Source: Pseudomonadota bacterium
GTDB taxonomy: Bacteria > Myxococcota_A > UBA796 > CAJQPC01
Length of the DNA: 64,000 nt
Direction: 5' to 3'
NCBI GenBank assembly: GCA_024228935.1
Contig: JAAESX010000349.1
Span: forward strand, 62,001 to 126,000
The translations under genes were made by a program, and so were the position numbers. Position 1 is the stretch's first letter. Each line of letters opens with the position of its first letter. Shown piece by piece: positions 11,334-20,384 of the stretch. The notes under the pieces are model-generated. The model did not search any database. It was not told the origin of the DNA and saw only the letters and a program-made list of their open reading frames with translations.

Positions 11334-12872
11334 GTGTCAAAGCTGACGCCTCGCGGGGCCTATGATTCGCTCGTGCCGCGCATGTACCGATTCCTCGTGG
11401 GCCTTGCCCGACTCATCGTCCGGCTGTTCTTCCGGAGCGTCGAGGTCGTCGGCGTGGAGCACATTCCCGAGGACGGCGGCGGCATCCTGGTGTCCTGGCA
11501 CCCCAACGGAATCGTCGATCCTGGGCTGATCCTCACCCACTTCCCGGCCCAGGTGGTGTTCGGCGCGCGTGACGGGCTGTTCCGTGTCCCGCTGTTCGGC
11601 ACCATCATCCGCATGCTCGGGACGGTTCCCATCGCGCGGGCCAAGGACGGCGGCTCGGACGCGGATCGACGGGCGGCGAACGCGCGGGCGATGGACGCTC
11701 TGGCGGGCGCGGTGGCCGGTGGCAGCTACTCGTGCCTCTTCCCCGAGGGCGACAGCCACGACCGGCCGAACCTGCTCGAGCTGAAGACCGGGGCGGCGCG
11801 CTTCTACTACCGGGCGCGGCAGATCTCGAAGGCCAAGCGGCCCGTCATCATCCCGGTCGGCCTGCACTACGACCACAAGCGCGCCTTCCGAAGCAACGCG
11901 CTGATCACGTTCCATCCGCCACTGGAGATCCCCGAGGAGCTCGACCTCTCTCCCCGCGAGGACGAAGACCCCGACGTCGGTCGCGACCGCGCTCGCGAGC
12001 TGACGAGCCACATCGACCGCGTGCTCAGAAACGTCGTGCACGCGACCGAGAGCTGGGAGCTGCACCACCTGATGCACCGCGCTCGCAAGCTGGTGCGAGC
12101 CGAGCGCGCCCTTCGCGCGGGCAGCATCGACCTGGGTCCGAGCGGCATGGAGGAGCGGATCCTGGGCTTCGCGCGGGTGTGGGCCGGGTACTACAGCAAG
12201 CTCCAGCACGAGCCCGAGCAGGTCCTGGAGCTGACCGAGCGGGTCCGCGAGTACGACGAGGACATGCGCGCGCTCGGCCTCGAGGACCACGAGCTGGACC
12301 GGGACCCGCGGTTCGCGTCGCCTTGGCTCTACGCCATCCTGGTGCTGCAAGTCGTCCTCGTCTTCCTGCTGCTGCCGCCCATCCTGTTCGTGGGGTACCT
12401 GGTCAACGGGCCGACGGCGCTCGTGGTCTGGGGTGCGAGCAAGCTCGGCGCCAAGCGTATGAAGGACGAGGCGAGCATCAAGGCCCTGCTGGGGTCGCTG
12501 CTGTTCCCCGCAACCTGGGCCGGGATCGGCGTCTTCGCCTACAAGGCCCACGTCTTCCTGAACGTGTTGTTCCCGACGATGCCGGACGGCGCCTTCCTCA
12601 GCGCGGTGACCGCGGTCGCCCTCTCGATCCTCGGCGGCATGCTGGCGCTTCGCTACCTGCGCGTCGCCCGCGAGACCGTCCGGTCGGTCCGGGTACGGCT
12701 GACCCGGAACCGTCGTCGGTCCGCCATCCGTCGGCTTCGCCTGGAGCGGGCCGAGCTGCACGAGGCGCTCATCGAGCTGTCGGCGGACCTCGACCTGCCG
12801 GGCGAGGTCACACCGTCGGGGCGCGTCCGTCTACCAGCGGACCCGTCCGGTGGCGCTGACCAGGTGAGCTGA
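11334..12872 (+). CDS. 1-acyl-glycerol-3-phosphate acyltransferase-like protein (PlsC family)
   Basis: A protein of about 512 residues with an N-terminal PlsC acyltransferase domain (about 15-260) that transfers acyl groups to a lysophospholipid or glycerol phosphate. The catalytic HX4D box is WHPNGIVDP. The acceptor-binding box is FPEGDSHDRPN, and PVIIPVGLHYDHK follows. Residues about 330-345 and 390-450 hold two or three membrane helices, then a basic tail (RVRLTRNRRRSAIRRLR), so it is an inner-membrane enzyme with a long C-terminal extension. GTG 11334 is preferred (GGGGTGG upstream); GTG 11325 or ATG 11382 are alternatives. It overlaps the convergent barrel gene by 42 bases. Confidence 0.85.
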   Translation: MSKLTPRGAYDSLVPRMYRFLVGLARLIVRLFFRSVEVVGVEHIPEDGGGILVSWHPNGIVDPGLILTHFPAQVVFGARDGLFRVPLFGTIIRMLGTVPIARAKDGGSDADRRAANARAMDALAGAVAGGSYSCLFPEGDSHDRPNLLELKTGAARFYYRARQISKAKRPVIIPVGLHYDHKRAFRSNALITFHPPLEIPEELDLSPREDEDPDVGRDRARELTSHIDRVLRNVVHATESWELHHLMHRARKLVRAERALRAGSIDLGPSGMEERILGFARVWAGYYSKLQHEPEQVLELTERVREYDEDMRALGLEDHELDRDPRFASPWLYAILVLQVVLVFLLLPPILFVGYLVNGPTALVVWGASKLGAKRMKDEASIKALLGSLLFPATWAGIGVFAYKAHVFLNVLFPTMPDGAFLSAVTAVALSILGGMLALRYLRVARETVRSVRVRLTRNRRRSAIRRLRLERAELHEALIELSADLDLPGEVTPSGRVRLPADPSGGADQVS

Positions 12873-14309
12873 GGCGCCGCCCAGATCATCGCTCGCGAAG
12901 TAGTGGCCGCCCTGCACGAGCAGGCTCGACTGCGTGCTCTTCAGGTTCTTCGGGGACGTGAACTCCGCGGCCCAGTCGACCTCGGTGCCCAGGTGCTGAC
13001 CGGTGGTCGGCTTGCCGAGGTGGTTGGTCGGCACGCCGCCTGCGCGGTGGCTCTCGAAGGGCTGCGCTATGGGGGCGGTCGCCCAGCCGACGACCGCGCC
13101 GAGGCGGAACTCGAGCGGGATGTCGGGCTGGATGCGCACGACCGGCTGGATGAACGAAGCGCGACGGATGCCGCCCTCGGTGACGATGGCCTCGAGCCCG
13201 TCCGGCGTCTGCCCCGTGTGGTGCGGGTCGGACAGCTGGTTGTAGGCCTGGACGTCCAGCGCCGCCTGGTAGCGGGGGAACATCACGATGCCGGCGCCGA
13301 AGTTCCGGTCGAAGGCGAAGTCGTTGGAGACGTCGTCGTAGGCGTTGGCATCGCCGCTGGCGACACCCGAGCGCACGGTCAGCGTCGCGGCGTCGAAGAT
13401 CAGGTCGAGCTGCGCGGCGGCACCACCCGAGCGGACCTTCAGGGCGTCCCGCTCGTTGTAGGTGAGGCTCCGGCTGGTGTTCCCGAAGATCGTCGCGGCC
13501 TCGGCCTGGGCGACGAACTCGAGGCCGCCGATGCCCGAGCTGTAGACGCCGGTCGCGTCGACCACGCCGACGCGGGTGATGCGGCGCGGATCGGCCTCGC
13601 GCTGGGTGCGGAACACGCCGTAGACGCCGGCGTTGCGACCGGCCTCGCCGACCATCGCGGCGCCCACGAGCTGGTAGGCCGACTGGCCCTGGTCCCAGCG
13701 GGCGATGTCGTCAGCGACGATCCTGTCCCCGGCGAAGACGAGCGTCACAGGCACGCTGCCCTTGGTGCGCGTCGCGCCGCGGACCCGGAAGACCCGGTCG
13801 GCCAGATCGGTGCGCCCGAACAGGTTGTCGTGCGCGCCATCGTTGGCGAGCATCCCCATGCCCCAGTGGCTCACGTCGAAGCCGGCGGTGAGCATGACGG
13901 GGCCCACCAGGCCGCTGACGTTGGCCTTGCGGAGCGTGTACGCCCGTCGGTCGAGCACGCCCTTGGCGCCGAGGTTCCGCTCGTCGATGTCCCCCAGGTC
14001 CCAGGGGTCGCCGACCAGGATGGCGTCGAGCAGATCGGCCTCGATGTTCAGCGCCGAGGTGCCGATGCGGACCTCGGTTCCGAGTCGGGCGCGGGAGTCG
14101 AGCGTCATTCCCTCGCCGACGGTCGTCCCGTCCGAGTCGACGACGAAGTCGGTGGGCATCGTGGCGACGAGCCGCAGATCACCGCGGGTGGTGACCTCGG
14201 TGGGCTCGGTGGAGTCTTCGGTGGCGTCGGCCGCGGGGACCTCGGCCTCGGTCACCGCCGAGTCCTGGGCCCAGGCCGTGTTCAGTCCCAGTGTGGTCAG
14301 GAGCAACAT
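12831..14309 (-). CDS. Outer-membrane beta-barrel protein
   Basis: A 492-residue secreted protein with signal peptide MLLLTTLGLNTAWAQD, an acidic low-complexity linker (residues 17-40), then alternating amphipathic strands to the end. The last residues are TGRVRW, an aromatic terminus typical of BAM-inserted barrels. There are almost no cysteines. Its start shares one base with the stop of the large lipoprotein hydrolase upstream (TGATG), so the two are translationally coupled and may act together at the cell surface. No substrate or named porin family can be assigned from the sequence. Confidence 0.72.
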   Translation of the reverse strand: MLLLTTLGLNTAWAQDSAVTEAEVPAADATEDSTEPTEVTTRGDLRLVATMPTDFVVDSDGTTVGEGMTLDSRARLGTEVRIGTSALNIEADLLDAILVGDPWDLGDIDERNLGAKGVLDRRAYTLRKANVSGLVGPVMLTAGFDVSHWGMGMLANDGAHDNLFGRTDLADRVFRVRGATRTKGSVPVTLVFAGDRIVADDIARWDQGQSAYQLVGAAMVGEAGRNAGVYGVFRTQREADPRRITRVGVVDATGVYSSGIGGLEFVAQAEAATIFGNTSRSLTYNERDALKVRSGGAAAQLDLIFDAATLTVRSGVASGDANAYDDVSNDFAFDRNFGAGIVMFPRYQAALDVQAYNQLSDPHHTGQTPDGLEAIVTEGGIRRASFIQPVVRIQPDIPLEFRLGAVVGWATAPIAQPFESHRAGGVPTNHLGKPTTGQHLGTEVDWAAEFTSPKNLKSTQSSLLVQGGHYFASDDLGGASAHLVSATGRVRW

Positions 14310-17230
14310 CAGGGGACCTCGGGGATGAAGTCGCAGGTGGCATCGGCGAGGCAGGGGTCGTCGACGATCTCGGTGCCGCCGCTGGCGATGAACCCGCCGA
14401 TCTGGAAGATGGCGTACCCGGCCACGTCGAACTCGGCGTAGGGGTCTGGGAAGGCGAAGGCGTGCGTCCCGTTGTCGTCCACGTACGGCAGGCGCATGGC
14501 CATCAGGCCCTTTTCCGTCTCGTGCGTGATGCGAAGCGGAGCGTCGCTGGGTTCGTCGAAGGGGTTGAGCCCGTCGTCCAGGTCGTCGGGGTCGAAGAGG
14601 ATGGGCTCGCCGGCGTCGTTGCGCCAGGGGCCGTGCTCCTCGAGGCCTTGGACGACCTTCCGGTCGACCAGCCATTGGTCCTGGGTCATGCCGTAGCGGT
14701 CGTCGACCTCGTGACGCTCGATCATCCCGGCCGAGCGGGCCAGCGCGATACCGGTCGCCACGGGGACGATCTCGTCGCCGATGGTCGGGACGATGAGGAC
14801 GTTGGCGGGCTCGCCGTCGACCAGGGTCTCATCGTAGTAGCGGGCGTAGCCCACGGGGTCGCCGGGCTCGAGGATGGCGCCGAAGACCATCGCCAGGCGG
14901 CGCAGCTCCGGGGTCGCGCGGATGTGGCCGAAGCCGGTGTTGCCCGCGACGATGGCATCTCCAGCAGCGAACGTGACGCCTTCGTGCTCGACGTCGGTCT
15001 CCCAGGAGTCGAGCTCGATGAGCCCGCCCCCGTCCTCGTTCGCGAGCGTCACGACGAGCGCGTCGCCATAGGCGCTGGACTCGGAGCCGTCCTCGACCAG
15101 CAGCTTCTCGGGGCCGTCCAGGGCGTCGGCCGCGATCGCGATGCGGAAGCGACCGTCCTCGGGGATGTAGCCCTCGTGGATCTTGCCGGTCACGAGGTTC
15201 TCGACGGTCACCCGTCCCCCCGCGTTCCAGTCGGTCAGCGTGGCGATGGGCAGCTCGCGCATGTCGGTCACGGAGTTGACCACCTGCGTGACCTGCAGGC
15301 TGCCGTCCTCCTGGGGGATCCCGACGATCATCGGGCTCGTGAGGCGACCGAACATCGCCTCGACCGCGCCCCCGATCTTGGTCCGCATGCCGACGTCCAG
15401 CAGGCCCGCTCCGGGGACGATGGGCGCGAAGGCCTCGACGTCCCGGAGGATGGGCACGGCCACGCCGGCGTTGATGCCGCCGAGGCTTCCGCCGATCAGG
15501 GAGATGGGCGCGCCGCCGCCGATGTCGGGGGTCCCGTCGCCGTCCCAGTCACAGCTGGCATGCGTGGTGTCCGCGATGTCCATGGTGCCGGTCCCGCAGG
15601 CGTGCAGGCCCTCGGTCATCCAGATCCAGTCGAGGACTGCCTGGCGGACCATGTCGCGGGTGTGGAAGGCGTCCGCGGACCACTGGTCGCCGCCGGAGTC
15701 GCCGACGCCGTCGTTGTCCAGGTCGCGGTGGCGAGCGTCGGTGAGGTGGACCCAGAAGCTGTACAGGCCCCGCGTCTGGAGCACAGCCTCGATGAGGATC
15801 TGCTCCTCTTCCTTCAGCGTCGGGCCGTGGCCCGGGAAGTCCATCGCGCAGGCCGCGTAGCCCAGGCGGTTGAACGCGTGCGCGAAGCCCAGGAACTCGT
15901 AGCGGCTGCTTCCGTAGCCGTGGCCGTAGACGGCCGTGGGGAACGGCTGCTCGCCCTCGGTCGGGAGCACGCAGGTGAACGTGACGTCCTCGGGCGCATA
16001 GATGATCCCGCCCGTGCTCGCGTCGAGCTGCCACCACTCGTCGTACGAGCTGCCGTCGCCGTCGCGGTCCACGAGCAGGTTCGGGGTGGTGAACGTGCCG
16101 CCGACCACGCGGTCGCTGAAGTGCTCGTAGTTGGACAGCAGCAGCTGGGCGTCGTCCGGGTCGAACTGGTCGAGGTCGACCAGCGCGTCCATGATCTCCT
16201 GGGTGGGCAGGTTGTAGCCCTCGATCCCGTCCTCGTCCCAGACCTGCGAGGCGCTGTGGATGCCGATCGGGATGGCCTCGGTGAGCCAGGAGTAGGGGCC
16301 CTCTCCGACCGAGGCGAGCTGCAGGTCGACCAGGTCCTTGGTGATGGCGCCGGTCGTGAAGGACCAGGTGAACGCCACGTCGTCCATGCCCAGGCCCATG
16401 TCCGGGAGCACCTCGCGCAGCGGCTCGAGGGCCTGGGTCTGCGAGGTGTGGTTGATGTACGGCCAGGGGGACTGGACGGGGAGGTGGTCCTCGCCGACGA
16501 GCCGACGCGTGATGACCACGGCGTACCGGGTCTGCTCGCGGAGCGGCTCCACGGGGCGGAAGATGAGGGTGTCGCTCTCGCGCTCGTACCAGCCGAGCAG
16601 GTCCTCGCGGGCCTCGCCGCCCTCGGGGTAGACGTTCGGGAAGTCCAGGTGCCCGTCGTTGTCGGTGTCCTCGCCCCAGTCGAGCACGCCGTTTCCGTTC
16701 AGGTCCTCGTCCATGGTCTCGAACACCACGCTGGGCTGGTCGGCCCGCGTGTCGTTGACGCCGTACCGGGTCGAGTCGCACGCGTCGTAGGGGAACCGCC
16801 CTTCGCCGAGGTCGAGCTCCACCGCCACGCCGTAGTCCGGGCTGTCCGGGGTGATGTCGATGACGTAGACGGCGTCGTCGTCGAGCCGCTCGAGGCCGAC
16901 GCGCTCGTCCCCACCGTGGCGCTCCCACAGGATGTCGAGGTCCAGAGGCGCCTCGAAGCCCAGGCTCATGGGCGCGTAGACGCCGAAGCCGGTGAGCTCG
17001 TTCAGCTTCTCGCGCGCCTCGGTCTCCGCCTCGATCGTCGCTGCGGTCGGGACGTTCACCCGCAGGCCGGTCGGCGAGGACGGATCGGGCCGGGTGGCCA
17101 GATCGTTGGGGTAGGGGATGTCCGGCAGGGGCTCGGCGTCCCAGTCCACACGGACGAGGGGGCCATCGCCTTCGGGCGTCGCGCGCAGCCCGTCGGGGGG
17201 CAGTCCGCAGCTGAGGAGCATCAGGAGCAT
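14309..17230 (-). CDS. Large lipoprotein alpha/beta hydrolase
   Basis: A 973-residue protein starting MLLMLLSCGL, a very short lipoprotein signal. An in-frame TAA six codons upstream, with no start codon between, rules out a longer one. Residues about 30-300 resemble the N-terminal beta-rich module of the other large hydrolase in this window (shared PYP-x-D near the start). The alpha/beta hydrolase core follows: YGHGYGSSRYE oxyanion region and a nucleophile elbow GGSLGGINAG near residue 580. Asp/Asn-rich loops such as DEDLNGNGVLDWGEDTDNDG look like calcium-binding type repeats. Likely an outer-membrane-anchored esterase, lipase or depolymerase. It is coupled to a downstream outer-membrane barrel. 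Confidence 0.75.
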   Translation of the reverse strand: MLLMLLSCGLPPDGLRATPEGDGPLVRVDWDAEPLPDIPYPNDLATRPDPSSPTGLRVNVPTAATIEAETEAREKLNELTGFGVYAPMSLGFEAPLDLDILWERHGGDERVGLERLDDDAVYVIDITPDSPDYGVAVELDLGEGRFPYDACDSTRYGVNDTRADQPSVVFETMDEDLNGNGVLDWGEDTDNDGHLDFPNVYPEGGEAREDLLGWYERESDTLIFRPVEPLREQTRYAVVITRRLVGEDHLPVQSPWPYINHTSQTQALEPLREVLPDMGLGMDDVAFTWSFTTGAITKDLVDLQLASVGEGPYSWLTEAIPIGIHSASQVWDEDGIEGYNLPTQEIMDALVDLDQFDPDDAQLLLSNYEHFSDRVVGGTFTTPNLLVDRDGDGSSYDEWWQLDASTGGIIYAPEDVTFTCVLPTEGEQPFPTAVYGHGYGSSRYEFLGFAHAFNRLGYAACAMDFPGHGPTLKEEEQILIEAVLQTRGLYSFWVHLTDARHRDLDNDGVGDSGGDQWSADAFHTRDMVRQAVLDWIWMTEGLHACGTGTMDIADTTHASCDWDGDGTPDIGGGAPISLIGGSLGGINAGVAVPILRDVEAFAPIVPGAGLLDVGMRTKIGGAVEAMFGRLTSPMIVGIPQEDGSLQVTQVVNSVTDMRELPIATLTDWNAGGRVTVENLVTGKIHEGYIPEDGRFRIAIAADALDGPEKLLVEDGSESSAYGDALVVTLANEDGGGLIELDSWETDVEHEGVTFAAGDAIVAGNTGFGHIRATPELRRLAMVFGAILEPGDPVGYARYYDETLVDGEPANVLIVPTIGDEIVPVATGIALARSAGMIERHEVDDRYGMTQDQWLVDRKVVQGLEEHGPWRNDAGEPILFDPDDLDDGLNPFDEPSDAPLRITHETEKGLMAMRLPYVDDNGTHAFAFPDPYAEFDVAGYAIFQIGGFIASGGTEIVDDPCLADATCDFIPEVP

Positions 17231-17274
17231 GGGGTTCTCCGGCGTTTAAGCCGTGAACCCTATTGTCACGCTGC

Positions 17275-18039
17275 CTACCAGACCACCGGGTTGGTCGTGG
17301 CGCCCCACCAGCCAGGCGTGTCCGCGGACGTCATCGTCGTGTTCGCGTTCGCCGGATCGATGGCGACGATGTGGCCGTCGGCCGAGAAGCCGTACAGCGT
17401 GCCGTCGGTGTAGCCCAGGCCGAACAGGCGGTCGGCGTCGATCGGGCCGACCCAGCTCGTGTAGCCATAGGTCGGGTCCACCCGGACGAGCTCGTCGGAG
17501 TCCTCGTAGTCTTCGCCCTCGACGGTCCAGTACAGGTAGCCATCGGGCAGCCCGACCAGGTCACCGCTGGTGAAGTAGGGGCTCTCCTGCACCAGCACGG
17601 TGCTGCTGCAGTCGGTCAGGTCGACCTCGGTGATGAGCGTGTCGCCGCCCGCGAAGAGCCGACCGTCGGCGGAGAACGCCAGCGCCATCATCTCGACGGT
17701 CGTGTCGCAGATCTTGCTGACGAACGCGCGCTCCGGGTCGATGCGCCAGATCGCGTCCCAGGTCCCGCCCACGACCACGCCGTCCGGGTCGATCGCGATG
17801 TCCAGGAACTGGTCCACCGGGTTCCCGTCGATGTCGTAGAAGGTGCCGACGCTCGTCAGCTCGCCGGTCTCGACGTCCAGGGTGAACAGCTCGCCGCTGG
17901 TGTTTCCGTACACCGCCGCTTCGGGGACGGGGATGGTGTCGACGTCGCCGGTGTCCTCGATCTCAGGGATGGGCTCGACGATGTCTTCGGACTCGTCGAC
18001 CTGGTACTCGGGGATGCAGGCGGTCAGGAGCAGGAGCAT
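17275..18039 (-). CDS. Lipoprotein, beta-propeller-like
   Basis: A 254-residue lipoprotein starting MLLLLTACIP (cysteine at residue 8). After an acidic linker (DESEDIVEPIPEIEDTGDVD) come four or five repeats of the type G-x-L-(F/Y)-x-(L/V)-D, each about 45 residues (GELFTLDVETGEL, DAIWRIDPERAF, LITEVDLTDC, ELVRVDPTYGY, HIVAIDPANAN). That suggests a small beta propeller. The start is set by the lipobox, since upstream in-frame codons give a charged, non-signal sequence. It lies 44 bases upstream of the large hydrolase on the same strand and may share its transcript. Function unknown. Confidence 0.65.
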   Translation of the reverse strand: MLLLLTACIPEYQVDESEDIVEPIPEIEDTGDVDTIPVPEAAVYGNTSGELFTLDVETGELTSVGTFYDIDGNPVDQFLDIAIDPDGVVVGGTWDAIWRIDPERAFVSKICDTTVEMMALAFSADGRLFAGGDTLITEVDLTDCSSTVLVQESPYFTSGDLVGLPDGYLYWTVEGEDYEDSDELVRVDPTYGYTSWVGPIDADRLFGLGYTDGTLYGFSADGHIVAIDPANANTTMTSADTPGWWGATTNPVVW

Positions 18040-18116
18040 GCGGCCTCCGGGGCGGCATTTTGCCGCGTCTCGGGAGAGCGCGCGTACTAACGGGATGATC
18101 GCGACGGGCAACGCAG

Positions 18117-18147
18117 TTGACCCGCCGAGGCGGCAGGGTGTTACGGT
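18117..18147 (+). promoter_or_regulatory. Candidate sigma70-type promoter
   Basis: TTGACC at 18117-18122 and TACGGT (TANNNT type) at 18142-18147 with a 19-base spacer, about 80 bases upstream of the small membrane gene. The same geometry, TTGACG with TACCGT, is seen before the lipoprotein at 55018. The long spacer keeps confidence low. Confidence 0.3.
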
Positions 18148-18230
18148 TCGCGGGCGAAATGCTGTTCCGGGCCCGTCCGCCCTGCTGTCGCTGTCTTCAA
18201 TCGCGCCCATCCACTATCGGAGTCCAAATT

Positions 18231-18479
18231 ATGGCCGCTGCTATCGGTGTCCTCTCACTCGTTTTCGGAATCGTCAGCCTCGTCGGCGCCATCATGCTTT
18301 GCATGCAGGCGTGGAAGGACGAGAAGTGGAAGGCTGTCGCCTGCTTCTGCTGCTTTCCGTACGGCCTGTACTACGGCTTCAAGGAGCTGCAGCACGAGAA
18401 GAAGAACCTCATCCTCGGCCTGTACGCCGGCGGTTGGGCCGGAAGTGTGATCCTGAACATGGTCGCCGGTGCGATGTAG
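18231..18479 (+). CDS. Small membrane protein, two helices
   Basis: An 82-residue protein with a hydrophobic helix at residues 2-24 (IGVLSLVFGIVSLVGAIMLC), a basic/aromatic loop containing a cysteine cluster (VACFCCFPYGLYYGF), then a charged stretch and a second helix (ILGLYAGGWAGSVILNMVAGAM). ATG 18231 has GGAG eight bases upstream. It is followed after two bases by a DUF2752 membrane protein and then a lipoprotein, forming a three-gene membrane operon. I cannot assign a function. The layout recalls small TM2- or DUF4190-like membrane proteins. Confidence 0.65.
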   Translation: MAAAIGVLSLVFGIVSLVGAIMLCMQAWKDEKWKAVACFCCFPYGLYYGFKELQHEKKNLILGLYAGGWAGSVILNMVAGAM

Positions 18480-18481
18480 TC

Positions 18482-18892
18482 ATGACGGGGTTCCGGGCCC
18501 GCGTGCCTGGACTCGTCGCGCTCGTCATCCTCGTGATTGGCGTGTGGTTGCCAGGTGAAGGGGTGGGTTTCACCATCTGCTTGGCCTACATGACGATGGG
18601 GATTCCCTGTCCGGGCTGCGGTCTGTCGCGGTCCGTCGCCAACACCCTGGAAGGCGATCTGCCCCAGGCCCTTTGGTACAACCCGATGGGTCCTGTGGTC
18701 GCGCTGGTTGCGGTTGTGTTCGCCGTCACGGCGTTCCTGCCGCAGGCACGCCTCGAGTCCTTCTGGGTGTGGCAGGGTGCGCTGTACAAGCGGCGCAAGC
18801 TGGCGTTCGACTCGGTGTTCTACACCTACCTGGCGTTCACGGGTGTCCGTGGTGCGCTGTCCGCGTTCGACGTGTGGCCCTGGTGGTCTTGA
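18482..18892 (+). CDS. DUF2752 family membrane protein
   Basis: A 136-residue integral membrane protein with three or four helices. The DUF2752 hallmark MGIPCPGCGLSRSVANTLEGDLPQALWYNP is visible at residues about 39-68: the CPxCG pair followed by an Arg-Ser, then a conserved Asn-Pro. The family's function is not established; members are small membrane proteins in many phyla. The cysteine pair could bind metal or form a redox disulfide. It shares one base with the next gene's start (TGATG) and follows the small membrane protein by two bases. Confidence 0.8.
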   Translation: MTGFRARVPGLVALVILVIGVWLPGEGVGFTICLAYMTMGIPCPGCGLSRSVANTLEGDLPQALWYNPMGPVVALVAVVFAVTAFLPQARLESFWVWQGALYKRRKLAFDSVFYTYLAFTGVRGALSAFDVWPWWS

Positions 18893-19398
18893 TGTGGTTG
18901 TTGTGCCTTGCGTGCCTCCCCCAGGACGAGGGGCGGCCTCCGCCCCCCGGTGCGGGCGCTGCAGGCGAGGGCCCCGTGGGCGGCGGCCCCGCGAAGGAAG
19001 AGCCGAAGTCGCCGCCTCCGCCCGGTGAAGGACCCCAGCCACTCCCGCTGTCGGCGAACCCCGGGAACTCGGAGCTGAGCTGGGTGATCGACGGGACGGA
19101 GAGCCGCTCCGAAGGCTTCCGTGTCGAGACCGACGAGGAGGGCACCACCTTCCGTGGCGCCGTTCATCTCGAGGGTGGCGAGAAGCTCGAGTTCACGGCG
19201 AGCGACGTCACCACGACCGAGGCGGGCACGACCGCCATCGTGCACTTCGAGACCCAGGGCAACGAGCACGACCTGACCGTGCCGCTGACGCTATCGAAGG
19301 TCGAGGGCGGACTCGATGTCGCCGTGGCGACGCCGATCGAGGTCGACGGCATGACCATCGCGGTCGACACGAAGCTGGTCTTCCGCCCGACCGAGTAG
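18892..19398 (+). CDS. Lipoprotein with proline-rich linker
   Basis: A 168-residue lipoprotein starting MWLLCLACLP; the lipobox cysteine is probably residue 8. Residues 10-60 form a flexible Pro/Gly/Glu-rich linker. Residues about 65-168 form a compact beta-rich domain with alternating Thr/Glu strands and no further cysteines. The start overlaps the DUF2752 stop by one base. Its function is not recognised. The linker suggests that the domain reaches through peptidoglycan or out from the membrane surface. Confidence 0.65.
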   Translation: MWLLCLACLPQDEGRPPPPGAGAAGEGPVGGGPAKEEPKSPPPPGEGPQPLPLSANPGNSELSWVIDGTESRSEGFRVETDEEGTTFRGAVHLEGGEKLEFTASDVTTTEAGTTAIVHFETQGNEHDLTVPLTLSKVEGGLDVAVATPIEVDGMTIAVDTKLVFRPTE

Positions 19399-19404
19399 GG
19401 CGCT

Positions 19405-19890
19405 CTACAGTCGCTCGCGCAACAGGGCGACGTCGGCTTGGGTGCGTCCGCGCCATGTGATGACGCCGCTCTCGATGAAGACCGCGTAGCCGCCGGAGTC
19501 CACCGGGTCGTCCCACGAGGCGTTGAAGTCGGCGTCGGCGAGCAGGACGGTCAGCGACAGGTCCAGGGACGAGACCCAGAGCGCCGCGTCGTCGGACGTC
19601 GGCTCCTCGCCGAGGGTGTTCTGCACCAGGACGTCGAACGTGGTGATGCCCAGGTCCTCTTGCACCTCGTCCAGCGCGCGGATGACGTCCTGGTGGGCGG
19701 GGACCCACATCAGCGTGACCGCGACGAGGACCGGGTCGTGCTCGGACAGCGTCCAGGTCGTGCCGTCGGGGTCCTCGAGCTCGAAGTCCTCGATGCACGC
19801 CCCCGGCATCGAGCCGAAGACGCACCCGGAGTCACCGAGCGCGGCCGAGTCGACAGGGCTGTTCTTGATGCACGCCAGGAGCCAGATCAC
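19405..19890 (-). CDS. Redoxin-like lipoprotein lacking the CxxC
   Basis: A 161-residue lipoprotein (GTG start, MIWLLACIKN) with an AhpC/TSA or thioredoxin-like fold. The N-terminal CIEDFELEDPDGTTWTLSEH is followed by the strand PVLVAVTLMW. The position of the redox WCxxC is occupied by WVPAHQ, so both active-site cysteines are absent. A later cis-proline-type region is seen near YAVFIESGVITWRGR. It therefore probably binds or scaffolds rather than catalysing thiol exchange. The start overlaps the stop of the truncated AlkD gene (GTGA). Its 3' end is convergent to the previous lipoprotein with six bases between the stops. Confidence 0.6.
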   Translation of the reverse strand: MIWLLACIKNSPVDSAALGDSGCVFGSMPGACIEDFELEDPDGTTWTLSEHDPVLVAVTLMWVPAHQDVIRALDEVQEDLGITTFDVLVQNTLGEEPTSDDAALWVSSLDLSLTVLLADADFNASWDDPVDSGGYAVFIESGVITWRGRTQADVALLRERL

Positions 19891-20384
19891 AGCGACGTTG
19901 TACCCGATCCGATGTGCTTCAGCTGGATCAGGATGCTCGTGCGCCGCAGCCAGGGGTCGTCGTGCTCGATCCAGGTCCGTACCGTCGGCGTCAGCTCGCT
20001 GCGATGAGCCAGCAGGAGAGGCCCGAGCCGGCTGGCCGCCAGCTCGTCGACGATGTCCCACCAGGCGCCGGCCTGGACCAGCTCGACGAGGACGGGCACG
20101 TCGTCCAGCGTCAGCCGCGGCGCGCGCTTCAGCATGGCCAGGGCGGCGTACCACTCCTCGCGGTGCGTCGCCTCGAGGAACAGCGCGCGAGCGGTCTCGC
20201 GTCGGGCGGTCGGTTCGAGTCGTCGCCAGACGGGCTTCAGGGCCTGGACGCGCTGGGGCTTCTTCACGCCCCAGCAGGGCAGCTCGGACTTCATGTACGC
20301 CCGCATCGGCGTCGCCACTCTCGGGTCCGCCGCCGCCTCGAGCGCCTGTCGGATGTCGGTGATGAGCGCGCGATCGGCCGGCAT
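19887..20384 (-). CDS. AlkD-like DNA glycosylase, C-terminally short
   Basis: A 165-residue HEAT-repeat protein of the AlkC/AlkD DNA alkylation repair family, which excises bulky or positively charged 3- and 7-alkyl purines. The family start KSELPCWGVKKPQRV and the catalytic WWDIVDELAA (equivalent to the AlkD Trp-Asp pair) are visible, as is DDPWLRRTSIL with its Arg. The usual protein is about 220-240 residues. Here it stops right after this helix, so the last repeats carrying RKAIGWAL-type residues are absent, and the stop abuts the next lipoprotein gene. Activity is doubtful. The start overlaps the PhnA gene by one base (TGATG). Confidence 0.72.
   Translation of the reverse strand: MPADRALITDIRQALEAAADPRVATPMRAYMKSELPCWGVKKPQRVQALKPVWRRLEPTARRETARALFLEATHREEWYAALAMLKRAPRLTLDDVPVLVELVQAGAWWDIVDELAASRLGPLLLAHRSELTPTVRTWIEHDDPWLRRTSILIQLKHIGSGTTSL

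Noticed and set aside
14291..17413. 1040-codon ORF on the plus strand, rich in Val, Asp, Gly and Arg
   Set aside because: It is antisense to the large lipoprotein hydrolase, which has a signal, a nucleophile motif and normal codon bias. Long shadow ORFs are expected at this GC content.
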